NCBI GenBank assembly: GCA_900544025.1
Contig: UQTM01000086.1
Coordinates: 1-14,087 of the forward strand
Length of the DNA stretch: 14,087 nt
Reading direction: 5' to 3'
Origin: an uncultured Odoribacter sp.
GTDB lineage: Bacteria > Bacteroidota > Bacteroidia > Bacteroidales > Marinifilaceae
Both the position numbers and the translations under genes were made by a program. The notes below the pieces were generated by a model. It saw nothing but the letters and a program-made list of their open reading frames with translations, did no database searches and was not told where the DNA came from. This document shows positions 6,791 through 14,087 of the stretch, piece after piece. Each line of letters opens with the position of its first letter. Positions within the stretch are counted from its first letter, which is position 1.

Positions 6791-8320
6791 TTACTGAGGA
6801 ATGAAAAAAGGCTTTAATTCATTTTTATGAGCATCCACCGGGTAAAGGGCTTTTTCCGTTTCCAATCTCTTCACCATCAGGTCAAAAAGCTCTTTAGCCC
6901 TTTTTTGCTCGGATTTAGCCAGATCATTCTTTTCGTAAGGGTCTTTCGCCAAGTCAAAAAGTTTATAAGCAGGGGCTTCAGGGGTTTGGGGATTATAATA
7001 ATAAATCAATTTCCAGTCTCCTTTCCGATAAGAGGTGAAATAACTGCCACGATGTTCATGCGGAAAGTGCATCAGGAAATCATCCCGGTGTTTTTTGTCT
7101 TTTTTCCCGCTTAACAGTTTCTTTAAGTCGGAGCCATCCAAAACATGATCTTTAGGAGCCTTTATTCCGGCAACGGAAAGCACCGTCGGATAAATATCCA
7201 TGACAGTTCCCATCTGTGTCTGCACAGCGTTCCGGGCAATGGGATAAGCCTTCTGGTATTTATTGTTTTCATCGGGATGTGCCCAGCTTACAATAAAAGG
7301 GATACGGACACCACCTTCATACTCTGCCCCTTTTTTTCCTTTAAAAGGAGCGGAAGAACCATAATCGGCAGCCTCGCCAAGAGGGGCATCCCCTCCGTTA
7401 TCCCCTAAAAAAATAATCAGGGTATTTTCCGCCACTCCCAATTCCTCCAATTTATCCAGAACATCTCCCAAAGATTTATCCATCCCTTCGATCAGAGTGG
7501 CAAAAGCCCGTGCCTGTTGTTTTTTGGCAGGGTCTTTATAATGATCTATAAAACGTTCGTCCGTTTCAAATGGAGAATGAACGGCATAATGCGCCATATT
7601 CAGATAAAAAGGCCTTTTTTCGGCTACGGCCTTTTCCATCTCTTTACCTGCTTCGAGTGTCAGGGCGTCACTCAAAAAAGTATTTGTTCTATGATATTGT
7701 TCCAAACCGGGTACTGCTCTGGCTCTTTGTCCCTTGATCCAGCCATAACCGTTTTCTCCATGATAACTACCCGGATGCCCGATAGCAGAACCGGCAATAT
7801 TTACGTCGAATCCCAAATTCTCCGGATCTTCGCCTTCACTTTTTTGGCATCCGAAATGTGCCTTGCCTACATGAATCGTTTTATATCCGGCCTGCTGCAA
7901 CAGATAAGGATAAATCATATCGTTACGGGTCAGTCCCTTCCAATTCCAGTCCAACGGTCCATAAGGCGTACGGTTATTACTTTCTGCATTAATCCAATTT
8001 GTTGTCCGATGGCGGGCGGCATTCTGTCCGGTCATGATGGAAGCTCTCGACGGTGAGCTCACACTTTGGGCATAAAAAGTCGAAAAACGGATTCCCTGAT
8101 TAGCCAGGCGCTCCATATTAGGAGTGCGATACCATTCGTTCAAAGGTTGTTTCACCGCATTTCCTGCCTGATCTACAACGAAGGGAACGGAAGTATCCAT
8201 CAACCCCATATCATCGACTAAAAAAACAATGATATTAGGACGCTCCTGAGCATTAGCTAAGGTTAAACAGGTGCTGCATAAAGCACTCGCCAAACCACAG
8301 CCTAAGATTTTATTATTCAT
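6791..8320 (-). CDS. Secreted sulfatase (family S1, Ser-type)
   Basis: This 509-residue sulfatase removes sulfate esters from sugars, probably in the periplasm or at the surface. A signal peptide ends about residue 24 (LTLANA, then QERPN). D36 and D37 (LVDDMG) bind calcium. The activation motif is S88-S-P-S91-R92 followed by ASIMTG, so formylglycine would be made from Ser, a type activated by anSME rather than by the aerobic Cys-only generating enzyme. Further active-site residues are K153 and H155 (GKAHFG), H244 (MAHYAVHSP), D307-N308 (LGDNGGD) and K330. All expected residues are present. The sulfated substrate is not readable; a GH20 hexosaminidase nearby hints at sulfated amino sugars. The gene converges with purM. 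No clear promoter element was found. Confidence 0.93.
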   Translation of the reverse strand: MNNKILGCGLASALCSTCLTLANAQERPNIIVFLVDDMGLMDTSVPFVVDQAGNAVKQPLNEWYRTPNMERLANQGIRFSTFYAQSVSSPSRASIMTGQNAARHRTTNWINAESNNRTPYGPLDWNWKGLTRNDMIYPYLLQQAGYKTIHVGKAHFGCQKSEGEDPENLGFDVNIAGSAIGHPGSYHGENGYGWIKGQRARAVPGLEQYHRTNTFLSDALTLEAGKEMEKAVAEKRPFYLNMAHYAVHSPFETDERFIDHYKDPAKKQQARAFATLIEGMDKSLGDVLDKLEELGVAENTLIIFLGDNGGDAPLGEAADYGSSAPFKGKKGAEYEGGVRIPFIVSWAHPDENNKYQKAYPIARNAVQTQMGTVMDIYPTVLSVAGIKAPKDHVLDGSDLKKLLSGKKDKKHRDDFLMHFPHEHRGSYFTSYRKGDWKLIYYYNPQTPEAPAYKLFDLAKDPYEKNDLAKSEQKRAKELFDLMVKRLETEKALYPVDAHKNELKPFFIPQ

Positions 8321-8628
8321 ATCGTTGGCTATTTATATTATAAACAAATCAAAAAAACGATTATACGAAACCGATGGAATGGCAAGTTATCAAAAAATAT
8401 TGTCATTAAAAAAAAGACCGGAGAATATGTAATCCACAAATATTTCTTTCTCCTTTCAGTGTGCACTTGTTGTCGGCTTCTTATTTTTCTCAATTTTCAT
8501 CCGCACGAGGTTGAAAAATAAAGCATTCATCTCTACGGTTCGGAAAACATCCGGCAAACCAATCCGCATCCATCTTACTGAATATAAGTCAAATAACGAT
8601 AAAACAGCATCAGCTTTGCCTGTTAATT
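8321..8628. other. Non-coding gap between sulfatase and EamA transporter
   Basis: About 300 bases with no supported gene. It should hold the sulfatase promoter (minus strand), but I find no good TAnnTTTG. TTATTTTTC (8481-8489) and GAAAAATAA (8513-8521) form a 9-bp AT-rich inverted repeat around a 23-base loop, of doubtful meaning. Confidence 0.45.
8601..8624 (-). terminator. Weak candidate terminator of the EamA gene
   Basis: On the minus strand just after the EamA stop, AACAGGC and GCTGTT can form a 5-6 bp stem followed by TTTTATCG. The stem is short and the T run is brief. Confidence 0.35.
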
Positions 8629-9570
8629 CTACATTTTTCCCGCCCGCAAAGATTTTTTAGCTTTTTCATACGCTTCGACCTCTTCCCGGCTACGGCTTTT
8701 CGTGACAAAGAACACTCCCGTAAAAACAAAAACCACGGCTATAATCTTCAGCAGGTTAAAGCTATCCATCCCCCAGCAAACTGCAACGACAGAAGCCACG
8801 ATCGGTTGTACATAGTTATACATACTTGTCAGCGTAGGACGCAAATACCTCTGCCCGACCGGAATAAGCAGATAACTGACGAACGTAGCACAAAAGACAA
8901 TCAAAACAAGCCCCCAAAGCACCTCCCGGCTCAACGCCCCCCAATCCGCCGCCATGATTTCATTATAAGAGAATGGTATAAGGCAAATAGAGGAATAAGT
9001 AAACATCCATTTCATAAGCGTTATTGAAGAATAACGGGAGGTTAAGCCTTTATAAAACACCAGGTATAACGAAAAGCTCAATTGAGCGAGCAAACAAAGA
9101 ATATCTCCCCACATATTACCGGCTTGTGAAGCCCCATGCTGCCCGCTTACGATCAAAATAAAAGCCCCGATCGCACCGAGAAAAACACCCAGCAATTTAC
9201 TTTTGGTAACCGGCTCATGCAAAAAGAGAGCGGCAATAATCATGGTAATAATCGGAGAGCTGGTCGTAATGATCGAAGCATTGATCGGTGATGTGAGGCT
9301 CAATCCGAACATAAACAAACCCTGATTGAATATGATTCCGAGCAAAGATGCAAAAAAAAGCAGCAATAAGTCATGATGTTTCACATGCTCCTGTTTGATA
9401 AAAAGAGAAGCTACCCAGAATAAACACGCTGCTCCCAGCACACGGCAATTAGTCATAAGCAAAGGAGTTACGGCACTCGCCAGCACGATTTTCGAAACCG
9501 GAGCCATAACACCCCACATCACTTCAGCCCCCAGCATCGCTCCATGACCTTTCAACTCGTCGTTCGTCAT
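8629..9570 (-). CDS. EamA/DMT-family transporter
   Basis: This inner-membrane protein of 313 residues has about ten hydrophobic helices in two EamA repeats, typical of drug/metabolite transporters that export amino acids, nucleosides or other small molecules. The first repeat begins LGAEVMWGVMAPVSK and includes the SPINASIITTSSPIITMIIAA helix in part; the second begins near GDILCLLAQLSFSLYLVFYKG (in part). A basic tail ends the protein in the cytoplasm. An upstream ATG at 9612 would add 14 residues, but a perfect minus-strand -7 element at 9594-9601 lies between the two starts, so the ATG at 9568-9570 is chosen. It neighbours an AraC regulator on the same strand. The substrate is unknown. Confidence 0.88.
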   Translation of the reverse strand: MTNDELKGHGAMLGAEVMWGVMAPVSKIVLASAVTPLLMTNCRVLGAACLFWVASLFIKQEHVKHHDLLLLFFASLLGIIFNQGLFMFGLSLTSPINASIITTSSPIITMIIAALFLHEPVTKSKLLGVFLGAIGAFILIVSGQHGASQAGNMWGDILCLLAQLSFSLYLVFYKGLTSRYSSITLMKWMFTYSSICLIPFSYNEIMAADWGALSREVLWGLVLIVFCATFVSYLLIPVGQRYLRPTLTSMYNYVQPIVASVVAVCWGMDSFNLLKIIAVVFVFTGVFFVTKSRSREEVEAYEKAKKSLRAGKM

Positions 9571-9593
9571 AAATATGTCTATTAAAAACAGGA

Positions 9594-9601
9594 CAAAAGT
9601 A
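9594..9601 (-). promoter_or_regulatory. -7 promoter element of the EamA gene
   Basis: The minus strand reads TACTTTTG, a perfect TAnnTTTG, 23 bases before the chosen ATG. Its predicted start near 9587 excludes the longer upstream start of this gene. No -33 TTG stands at the right distance. Confidence 0.55.
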
Positions 9602-9712
9602 GAGCTTTTCAATAAATATTATTCTGCCGAAACGAAAATTATTATTCAAACCAGTCAGGTCGTACAGCCGGTATTCCGCCTCTTCCGAACTATAAATATT
9701 CAACGGTATCTT

Positions 9713-10645
9713 TCAGCGAATCTGACGTTTTTTCCGAAAATCAACGGGAGAGATACCGGAACGCTTTTTAAAGAATTTACCGAATGCAGATTGATCGGAA
9801 AAGTATAATTGCTCGGCTATTTCTTTAATAGACAGATCGGGACAGTCGAGCAAAGCACGCGCCTCACAATACAATCTCTCGAAAATAAACTGGCTGGGAG
9901 TACGGCCGGTCAGGTCTTTAATGATCAGGGACAGGTACTGAGGAGTAATACTCAATTGTTCTGCATAGAAAGACACCAAATGTTCCCGCCGGTAGTTTTG
10001 CATCAGGGAATTGAAAAAACTTTTCAATATATATTCAAAATGAATTTGATGGGGTTCATTGAGTAAATCCCAGTGATTCTCTATCCAGATGTTACTCACT
10101 TCGAGCAGGAATGCCGCCAAAGCATTCTGAACCATTTCACGTTTCAAATAATGGGTAGTCAGATTCAGCTTTTTCTGGATCATTTTTACAGTTTCAGATA
10201 AAACCAAAAATTGTTGTTTGGTCAAAGAATTAACCTGACGTTGCTGCAAGAGTACCTTTGTAATATGCCTATACATTTTGTCGGAGGCAGGCAACGTATC
10301 TAAAAAAGTTTTAGTGACAAACAGGATATCGACTTTAAAATCAGAACTGACTTCAGAAAGCTGTCCCGCATACTCCGGGGAAAGAACAACTAAAGTCAAA
10401 GGCTTTACCGGATATTTTTTCCCGGAAATGGATATTTGCCCCTTCCCGGTCTCAATCAAAAGATAAACGAAAATGCCACTAAACAAAGGATAAGTCTCGA
10501 AAATCTTTTCTCCGGTCAGAAAATATGAAACAATACCATTTTTCTGGATAGACTGAACATCCAACGGGAGGTTAAATTCATCGGTATTTTGAAAGGTATT
10601 GCTTTGCACCGGGTAAAGATAGAATTTATTTTCACATAAAACCAA
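9713..10645 (-). CDS. AraC-family transcription regulator
   Basis: This cytoplasmic DNA-binding regulator is about 310 residues long. The N-terminal half (about 30-110) looks like a cupin-type sensor, with GKGQISISGKKYPVKPLTLVVL as its strand-rich core (in part). The C-terminal 100 residues hold two helix-turn-helix motifs: LVSFYAEQLSITPQYLSLIIK and LSIKEIAEQLYFSDQSAFGKFF (each in part), then GISPVDFRKKRQ. No in-frame ATG precedes the domain. The longest frame opens with TTG at 10645, and GTG at codon 13 (about 10609) is the alternative, so a non-ATG start is needed. It is divergent from the Bcr/CflA transporter with a 73-base gap, which makes that gene a likely target; the EamA gene downstream is another candidate. 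The inducer is unknown. Confidence 0.88.
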   Translation of the reverse strand: MVLCENKFYLYPVQSNTFQNTDEFNLPLDVQSIQKNGIVSYFLTGEKIFETYPLFSGIFVYLLIETGKGQISISGKKYPVKPLTLVVLSPEYAGQLSEVSSDFKVDILFVTKTFLDTLPASDKMYRHITKVLLQQRQVNSLTKQQFLVLSETVKMIQKKLNLTTHYLKREMVQNALAAFLLEVSNIWIENHWDLLNEPHQIHFEYILKSFFNSLMQNYRREHLVSFYAEQLSITPQYLSLIIKDLTGRTPSQFIFERLYCEARALLDCPDLSIKEIAEQLYFSDQSAFGKFFKKRSGISPVDFRKKRQIR

Positions 10646-10686
10646 TTGCGTAGAAAATGAAACTTTCAGGGATAAAAAAAATAAAG

Positions 10687-10694
10687 GAACTTTG
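10687..10694 (+). promoter_or_regulatory. Near-consensus -7 element for the MFS gene
   Basis: GAACTTTG differs from TAnnTTTG by one base and ends 24 bases before the MFS ATG. It lies in the 73-base divergent gap, where binding sites of the AraC protein would also be expected; no clear repeat pair for such sites was seen. Confidence 0.35.
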
Positions 10695-10718
10695 CAGGGT
10701 GATTTTATTTAGAAAGAT

Positions 10719-11897
10719 ATGCAGAATTCGAAAACATTTTTACTTATTTTATTAGGGCTTCTATCGGCCTTCGGTCCTTTCGTCACCGATATGTATTTAC
10801 CCGGCTTACCCTCTATGACCGTCTATTTCGACACGACCGCTTCCCTGGTACAGTTAGGCATTACCACCGCAATGCTGGGACTGGCCTTCGGGCAGGTAAT
10901 CATCGGGCCTCTGAGCGATAAATACGGCCGCAAACTGCCGCTTATGGCGTCGTTATGGCTTTTCATCCTTTCCACGATCGCCTGCATTTTTTCCTGGAAT
11001 ATCGGCGCTTTTATCTTTTTCCGTTTCTTACAGGGAATTGCCGGAGCCGGCGGCATCGTGATTTCCAGGTCGGTAGCCACCGATTGTTATTCCGGGAAAG
11101 AATTGGCTAAAGCCTTCGCCATGATTTCGGCAGTAAACGGCCTGGCACCTATCCTTGCCCCCATAGGTGGAGGAATTATGCTAAAATTCACCAACTGGCT
11201 GGGAATTTTCACTTTCCTACTGTTTATAGGCATTGTTTTAATTCTGCTCTGCCTGAAATTGAAAGAATCCTTACCCGCCGAACGCAGAATCACCGTCCCG
11301 GCCTTTTCCTCTTTTCGCAATTTTATTCCCCTTTTAGGCAAGCGTGAATTTATGGGCTATGTGTTGATTCAGGCCTTTACCTTTGGAACAATCTTCGCCT
11401 ATATATCTTCTTCCCCTTTCATCTTGCAGGAACATTACCGGCTATCCCCGCTGGCATACAGCCTTTGTTTCGCCATAAATGCCGTAGCTCTGATTATCGG
11501 CACGGCTTCTGCCGGACGGTTCCGGAACATCCGCAAAGGAGTCGTCACCGGAGTGGCCGGCTCGTTCGTTCTCTCGATATTTACAGGGGTCACGCTTTGG
11601 CTGGAGATGCCGATTATCTATTTTGAAATCGCCCTTTTCCTGACATTGGCTTTCGGCGGGATCGTCCTACCCACTTCCACCGCCCTCGCCTTAGACACCG
11701 AACGCCAGAATGCCGGAACGGCTTCGGCTATTTTCGGCGCAATCAGCTTTCTCGCCGGAGGGATCGTTTCACCTTTGGTAGGCATAGGAAATATTCTCCA
11801 CTCGACAGCCATAATCATGGTGGCGAGTTCTGCGATAGCCCTATTGCTGGTATGCAAAAAAAGGAAACTCTTAACGCAGCCGGCCAAGGGAATTTAA
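10719..11897 (+). CDS. MFS efflux transporter, Bcr/CflA type
   Basis: This 392-residue inner-membrane protein has about twelve helices and acts as a proton-driven multidrug or metabolite exporter. The N-terminus is characteristic of the Bcr/CflA group: FGPFVTDMYLPGLPSM (18-33) in and after helix 1, then motif A GPLSDKYGRKLP near 63-74 and the long helix 5 region with GLAPILAPIGGG. The length is normal and no break is seen. It is divergent from the AraC regulator and convergent with the GH20 gene, with only 27 bases between stop codons and no visible terminator. Substrates cannot be predicted. The ATG at 10719 directly opens the first helix. Confidence 0.92.
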   Translation: MQNSKTFLLILLGLLSAFGPFVTDMYLPGLPSMTVYFDTTASLVQLGITTAMLGLAFGQVIIGPLSDKYGRKLPLMASLWLFILSTIACIFSWNIGAFIFFRFLQGIAGAGGIVISRSVATDCYSGKELAKAFAMISAVNGLAPILAPIGGGIMLKFTNWLGIFTFLLFIGIVLILLCLKLKESLPAERRITVPAFSSFRNFIPLLGKREFMGYVLIQAFTFGTIFAYISSSPFILQEHYRLSPLAYSLCFAINAVALIIGTASAGRFRNIRKGVVTGVAGSFVLSIFTGVTLWLEMPIIYFEIALFLTLAFGGIVLPTSTALALDTERQNAGTASAIFGAISFLAGGIVSPLVGIGNILHSTAIIMVASSAIALLLVCKKRKLLTQPAKGI

Positions 11898-11924
11898 TGG
11901 CGAACAAGACAATTTATGGAGCAA

Positions 11925-13826
11925 CTATTTTTCACCATAAGGATACAAATCAAGATATTCCAACTTTTCCACTTCCGTATAATGTATCCCGTCCCAATTC
12001 ACCGGAATGCAGCAAAACTGCCACTTCCTCTGTCCATTGTCGCCTTTCCAATGTCCGAACACGGTACGGACAAGAATTTGATTCACTCCTTTTTTCAATC
12101 TGATTTTCACAGGAGGGCGGAAAAAATAACCTTCCTCCGTTAAAGGCACTTCGATGCGTCCCTGTCCCCATCCCGTCCAGGGCAGGCTCTCAAATTTCCA
12201 ATGAGGGGGAGCCACCCGTTTCCCGTTCAACCAAATATCCCCACCGCTAAAATCCCAGCTTCCCTGTTCAGGAGCACGAGCCGTACGATAACCTCCCGAA
12301 TGTCCCCACATTCCGTTTAATCCGAACATCAGATATACTTCTTGTTCTTTGGGGCTGCGGACGTACGCCAATGCGTAACAAGTACCGTCCCCTTTCCCGA
12401 CTGCCGGCGACATCACCGTAGGCCAATGCCCTACCCGGAATATCCCCCGGTGCATATTGAACATACTATACAGGTCGCGTATCTGAATCACACCTCCGTA
12501 AGCCGGTTTTTCATTCCACCTCAGCACGGAATCGCCGACAATGTATTCATTCTTGATCATTCGCTCCGGTTCAAAAGAAGTATCGTTTTTCCCCCGGTGA
12601 TCGAACGGACCGATCAGGCGCCATTTTATATCCGCCTGCTTCACATAAGCAAATGGAATACCTTTAAAATAATGATCCCGATGGTAAACCAGACGTTCCT
12701 CAAATTCAGCAAAAGCCTTTCCCGCTTTTGTTCCGGGCGGCGGACAACAAGCCATCAGGTCTTTACGTTTTTCATAACTTCCTCGCCAAATCCGTTCGGC
12801 AAAAGTCAGGGCACAAGGATAAAAAGGATACTGTTCCAATACCCGTTCCGCAGAACTCAAAGCCCCGTCAGTCCAGACACACAAAATCGATCCCAAAGCT
12901 TTTTCGTCGCTTTCCCTTACCTCACACGGTTGTTGAAAAAATGTTTGTAACACACCTCCCTGAGCATCCATCCAATCGAGATAAAAACCGTTACAATCGA
13001 TATAACGGGCTGATTTATCCAGGTGGACTCCCGCTTCATTCTCTCCCCAGCACATCCGCAATGCCAGAGAATCGGGAGCATAACCGGGATACCAAACCAT
13101 CACCTCTTTCCCTTTATTCCGTATATACCGGATCATCTCCGGCATAAAATCTTCCTTTTTAAAGTGCACCTCGTCCGAACCGATATGAAACCATTCATCC
13201 CCGAACAAGGGGATAACTTCATCCAAAACCTCCTTCAAGACTTTCATCCCCCGGTCGGTTTGCATATCCACCCCAACAGCTTTCGTAAAAGGGGCACTAT
13301 GCCCCGGCATGTCGATTTCCGGGATCACCCTGACATTTAAAGAAGCACAATAATCGCACAAATCTTTTATTTCCTGCTGGGTATAATATTTACCCGGCTG
13401 CCTGGTTCTCCAAAAAACAGAGGAATCCGTAAGTTCCGGATATTTTTTTATCTCCAGTCTCCAGCCCGGATCATCGGTCAAATGTAAATGAAGAACATTT
13501 ATTTTATAATAAGATAATTTCCGAACGACCTCTTTAATAAAAGGCAAAGGCATATAGTTCCGCCCGACATCCAGCATAACTCCCCGCACATCGAATGCAG
13601 GAGAATCCTCTATTTCGATACAAGGCAGTGTATAACTTCCCGGCTTTTCCATACGGATAAGTTGCCTTACCGTCTGCAAAGCATTAAAATTTCCGGCATA
13701 CCCATTTGCCCGGATAGTAATCCCCCGAGCAGAAACAGACAACCGATAAGCACCTTCTTTCCCGCCCTCCCCGGCTAATGGCCCGAAGCTTATCGGGCAT
13801 TCATTTTTTCGGGAATATTCCGGCAT
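11925..13826 (-). CDS. GH20 beta-N-acetylhexosaminidase, 5' end lost at junction
   Basis: This enzyme removes terminal beta-linked GlcNAc or GalNAc from glycans, probably in the periplasm. Of the 633 visible residues, 1-75 are the end of the GH20b domain (GAYRLSVSARGITI, 26-39). The catalytic barrel spans about 78-385, with RGVMLDVGRNYMP (81-93), HLTDDPGWRLE (115-125) and the acid/base pair D218-E219 in HIGSDEV. Many relatives have HLGGDE, so S217 is a mild variant. W260, W285 and W318 can line the sugar pocket. Residues about 400-633 form an added beta-rich domain, possibly carbohydrate binding. No signal peptide and only part of GH20b are present. The apparent ATG lies in the junction with E. 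coli wzxC, so the true N-terminus is missing and this start is not real. Confidence 0.9.
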   Translation of the reverse strand: MPEYSRKNECPISFGPLAGEGGKEGAYRLSVSARGITIRANGYAGNFNALQTVRQLIRMEKPGSYTLPCIEIEDSPAFDVRGVMLDVGRNYMPLPFIKEVVRKLSYYKINVLHLHLTDDPGWRLEIKKYPELTDSSVFWRTRQPGKYYTQQEIKDLCDYCASLNVRVIPEIDMPGHSAPFTKAVGVDMQTDRGMKVLKEVLDEVIPLFGDEWFHIGSDEVHFKKEDFMPEMIRYIRNKGKEVMVWYPGYAPDSLALRMCWGENEAGVHLDKSARYIDCNGFYLDWMDAQGGVLQTFFQQPCEVRESDEKALGSILCVWTDGALSSAERVLEQYPFYPCALTFAERIWRGSYEKRKDLMACCPPPGTKAGKAFAEFEERLVYHRDHYFKGIPFAYVKQADIKWRLIGPFDHRGKNDTSFEPERMIKNEYIVGDSVLRWNEKPAYGGVIQIRDLYSMFNMHRGIFRVGHWPTVMSPAVGKGDGTCYALAYVRSPKEQEVYLMFGLNGMWGHSGGYRTARAPEQGSWDFSGGDIWLNGKRVAPPHWKFESLPWTGWGQGRIEVPLTEEGYFFRPPVKIRLKKGVNQILVRTVFGHWKGDNGQRKWQFCCIPVNWDGIHYTEVEKLEYLDLYPYGEK

Positions 13827-13831
13827 TTGCC
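13815..13831. other. Junction between Bacteroidales and enterobacterial DNA
   Basis: Left of about 13820 the sequence is the GH20 gene; from 13820 it follows E. coli wzxC (CCG GCA TTT GCC AAA). The base before, T13819, differs from the C expected in the E. coli TTC codon. The exact breakpoint may be a few bases to the right if the two parents share bases such as CCGGCATTTGCC. No insertion sequence, repeat or site-specific recombination sequence is seen at the join. Confidence 0.8.
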
Positions 13832-14087
13832 AAAATTCAGGACGACACCGAAAAGCTGCGCGTTAACTTCTACAAGCTGCTGTCGGTAGTGGGGATTATC
13901 AACTTTCCGGCGCTGCTGGGGCTGATGGTGGTGTCGAATAACTGTGTACCGCTGGTCTTTGGTGAGAAGTGGAACAGCATTATTCCGGTGCTGCAATTGC
14001 TGTGTGTGGTGGGGCTGCTGCGCTCAGTGGGGAACCCGATTGGTTCGCTGCTGATGGCGAAAGCGCGGGTCGATATCAGCTTTAAAT
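13820..14087 (+). CDS. wzxC: Fragment of E. coli colanic-acid exporter WzxC (foreign segment)
   Basis: From CCG at 13820 the plus strand is open to the end of the window without a stop. It encodes 89 residues starting PAFAKIQDDTEKLRVNFYKL and ending MAKARVDISFK. As I remember the E. coli K-12 WzxC sequence, this matches an internal stretch (roughly residues 270-358 of about 492) almost residue for residue. WzxC is an inner-membrane flippase of the polysaccharide exporter family, moving colanic-acid repeat units. Codon use changes sharply to CTG leucine and GTG valine, unlike the rest of the window. Both ends of the gene are missing. It overlaps the false start of the GH20 gene on the other strand. 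An artificial joining is the likeliest reason it is here. Confidence 0.9.

Noticed and set aside
7517..8056. 179-residue plus-strand open frame inside the sulfatase gene
   Set aside because: It is antisense to conserved sulfatase active-site coding sequence and shows no recognisable domain.
9571..9612. Longer EamA start at ATG 9612
   Set aside because: A perfect -7 promoter element lies between the two starts, so the longer frame would not be fully transcribed.
12342..12950. 202-residue plus-strand open frame inside the GH20 gene
   Set aside because: It is opposite a clearly conserved gene, with low-complexity Pro/Arg/Ser-rich composition typical of shadow frames.
13820..14087. Natural horizontal transfer of wzxC into a Bacteroidales genome
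   Set aside because: The fragment is internal, keeps E. coli codon use, shows no mobile element at the join and stops the GH20 gene. An artificial join explains all of this more simply.
1..14087. CRISPR array, insertion sequence, polysaccharide utilisation locus with SusC/SusD, or phage genes
   Set aside because: No spaced repeats, transposase or SusC/SusD-like genes are present on either strand.

Overview
The window looks like a piece of a Bacteroidales genome (Bacteroidota), joined at its right end to a short piece of enterobacterial DNA. The Bacteroidota assignment rests on four things. Several genes have a perfect or near-perfect TAnnTTTG -7 promoter element upstream. Starts lack Shine-Dalgarno sequences. 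Gene families such as DUF2023 and the long Bacteroidota-type PurM are present, and there is a secreted Ser-type sulfatase, an anaerobic sulfatase maturase and a GH20 hexosaminidase. Base composition is moderate. A gut Bacteroidales of the Odoribacter/Parabacteroides type would fit, but the genus cannot be fixed from sequence alone.

Left part (1-1730): the 3' end of a tRNA-Leu(UAA) with its terminator, then a plus-strand flavodoxin, DUF2023 protein and small Cys/His protein, closed by a strong terminator. A perfect 16-bp inverted repeat sits between the flavodoxin and DUF2023 genes. Next comes a minus-strand AhpD/carboxymuconolactone-decarboxylase-like protein. The following 356-bp gap contains a plus-oriented intrinsic terminator with no plus-strand gene in front of it, which suggests an unannotated small RNA.

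Centre (2806-8320): a tight three-gene unit of an anaerobic sulfatase-maturating radical SAM enzyme, an aldo/keto reductase and a small two-helix membrane protein (10-bp gap, then ATGA overlap). purM follows with its own promoter element and terminator. A convergent secreted sulfatase carries Ser, not Cys, at the formylglycine position, the type of sulfatase that anSME activates. Maturase and substrate therefore lie within about 5 kb of each other, and the flavodoxin at the left is a possible electron donor for the maturase.

Right part (8629-13826): an EamA-family transporter and an AraC regulator on the minus strand, a divergent Bcr/CflA-type efflux transporter, and a convergent GH20 beta-hexosaminidase with an extra C-terminal domain. 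Sulfatase and hexosaminidase together suggest use of sulfated host glycans (mucin or glycosaminoglycan).

At about 13820 the sequence changes abruptly. The last ~268 bases encode, on the plus strand, an internal fragment of the Escherichia coli colanic-acid exporter WzxC, and the GH20 gene is cut off without its N-terminus. This is most simply a chimeric contig or contamination junction and should not be read as natural gene order. No CRISPR array, insertion sequence, integrase or clear new multi-gene system was seen. The most interesting native signals are the orphan terminator/small-RNA candidate and the maturase-AKR-membrane protein unit.
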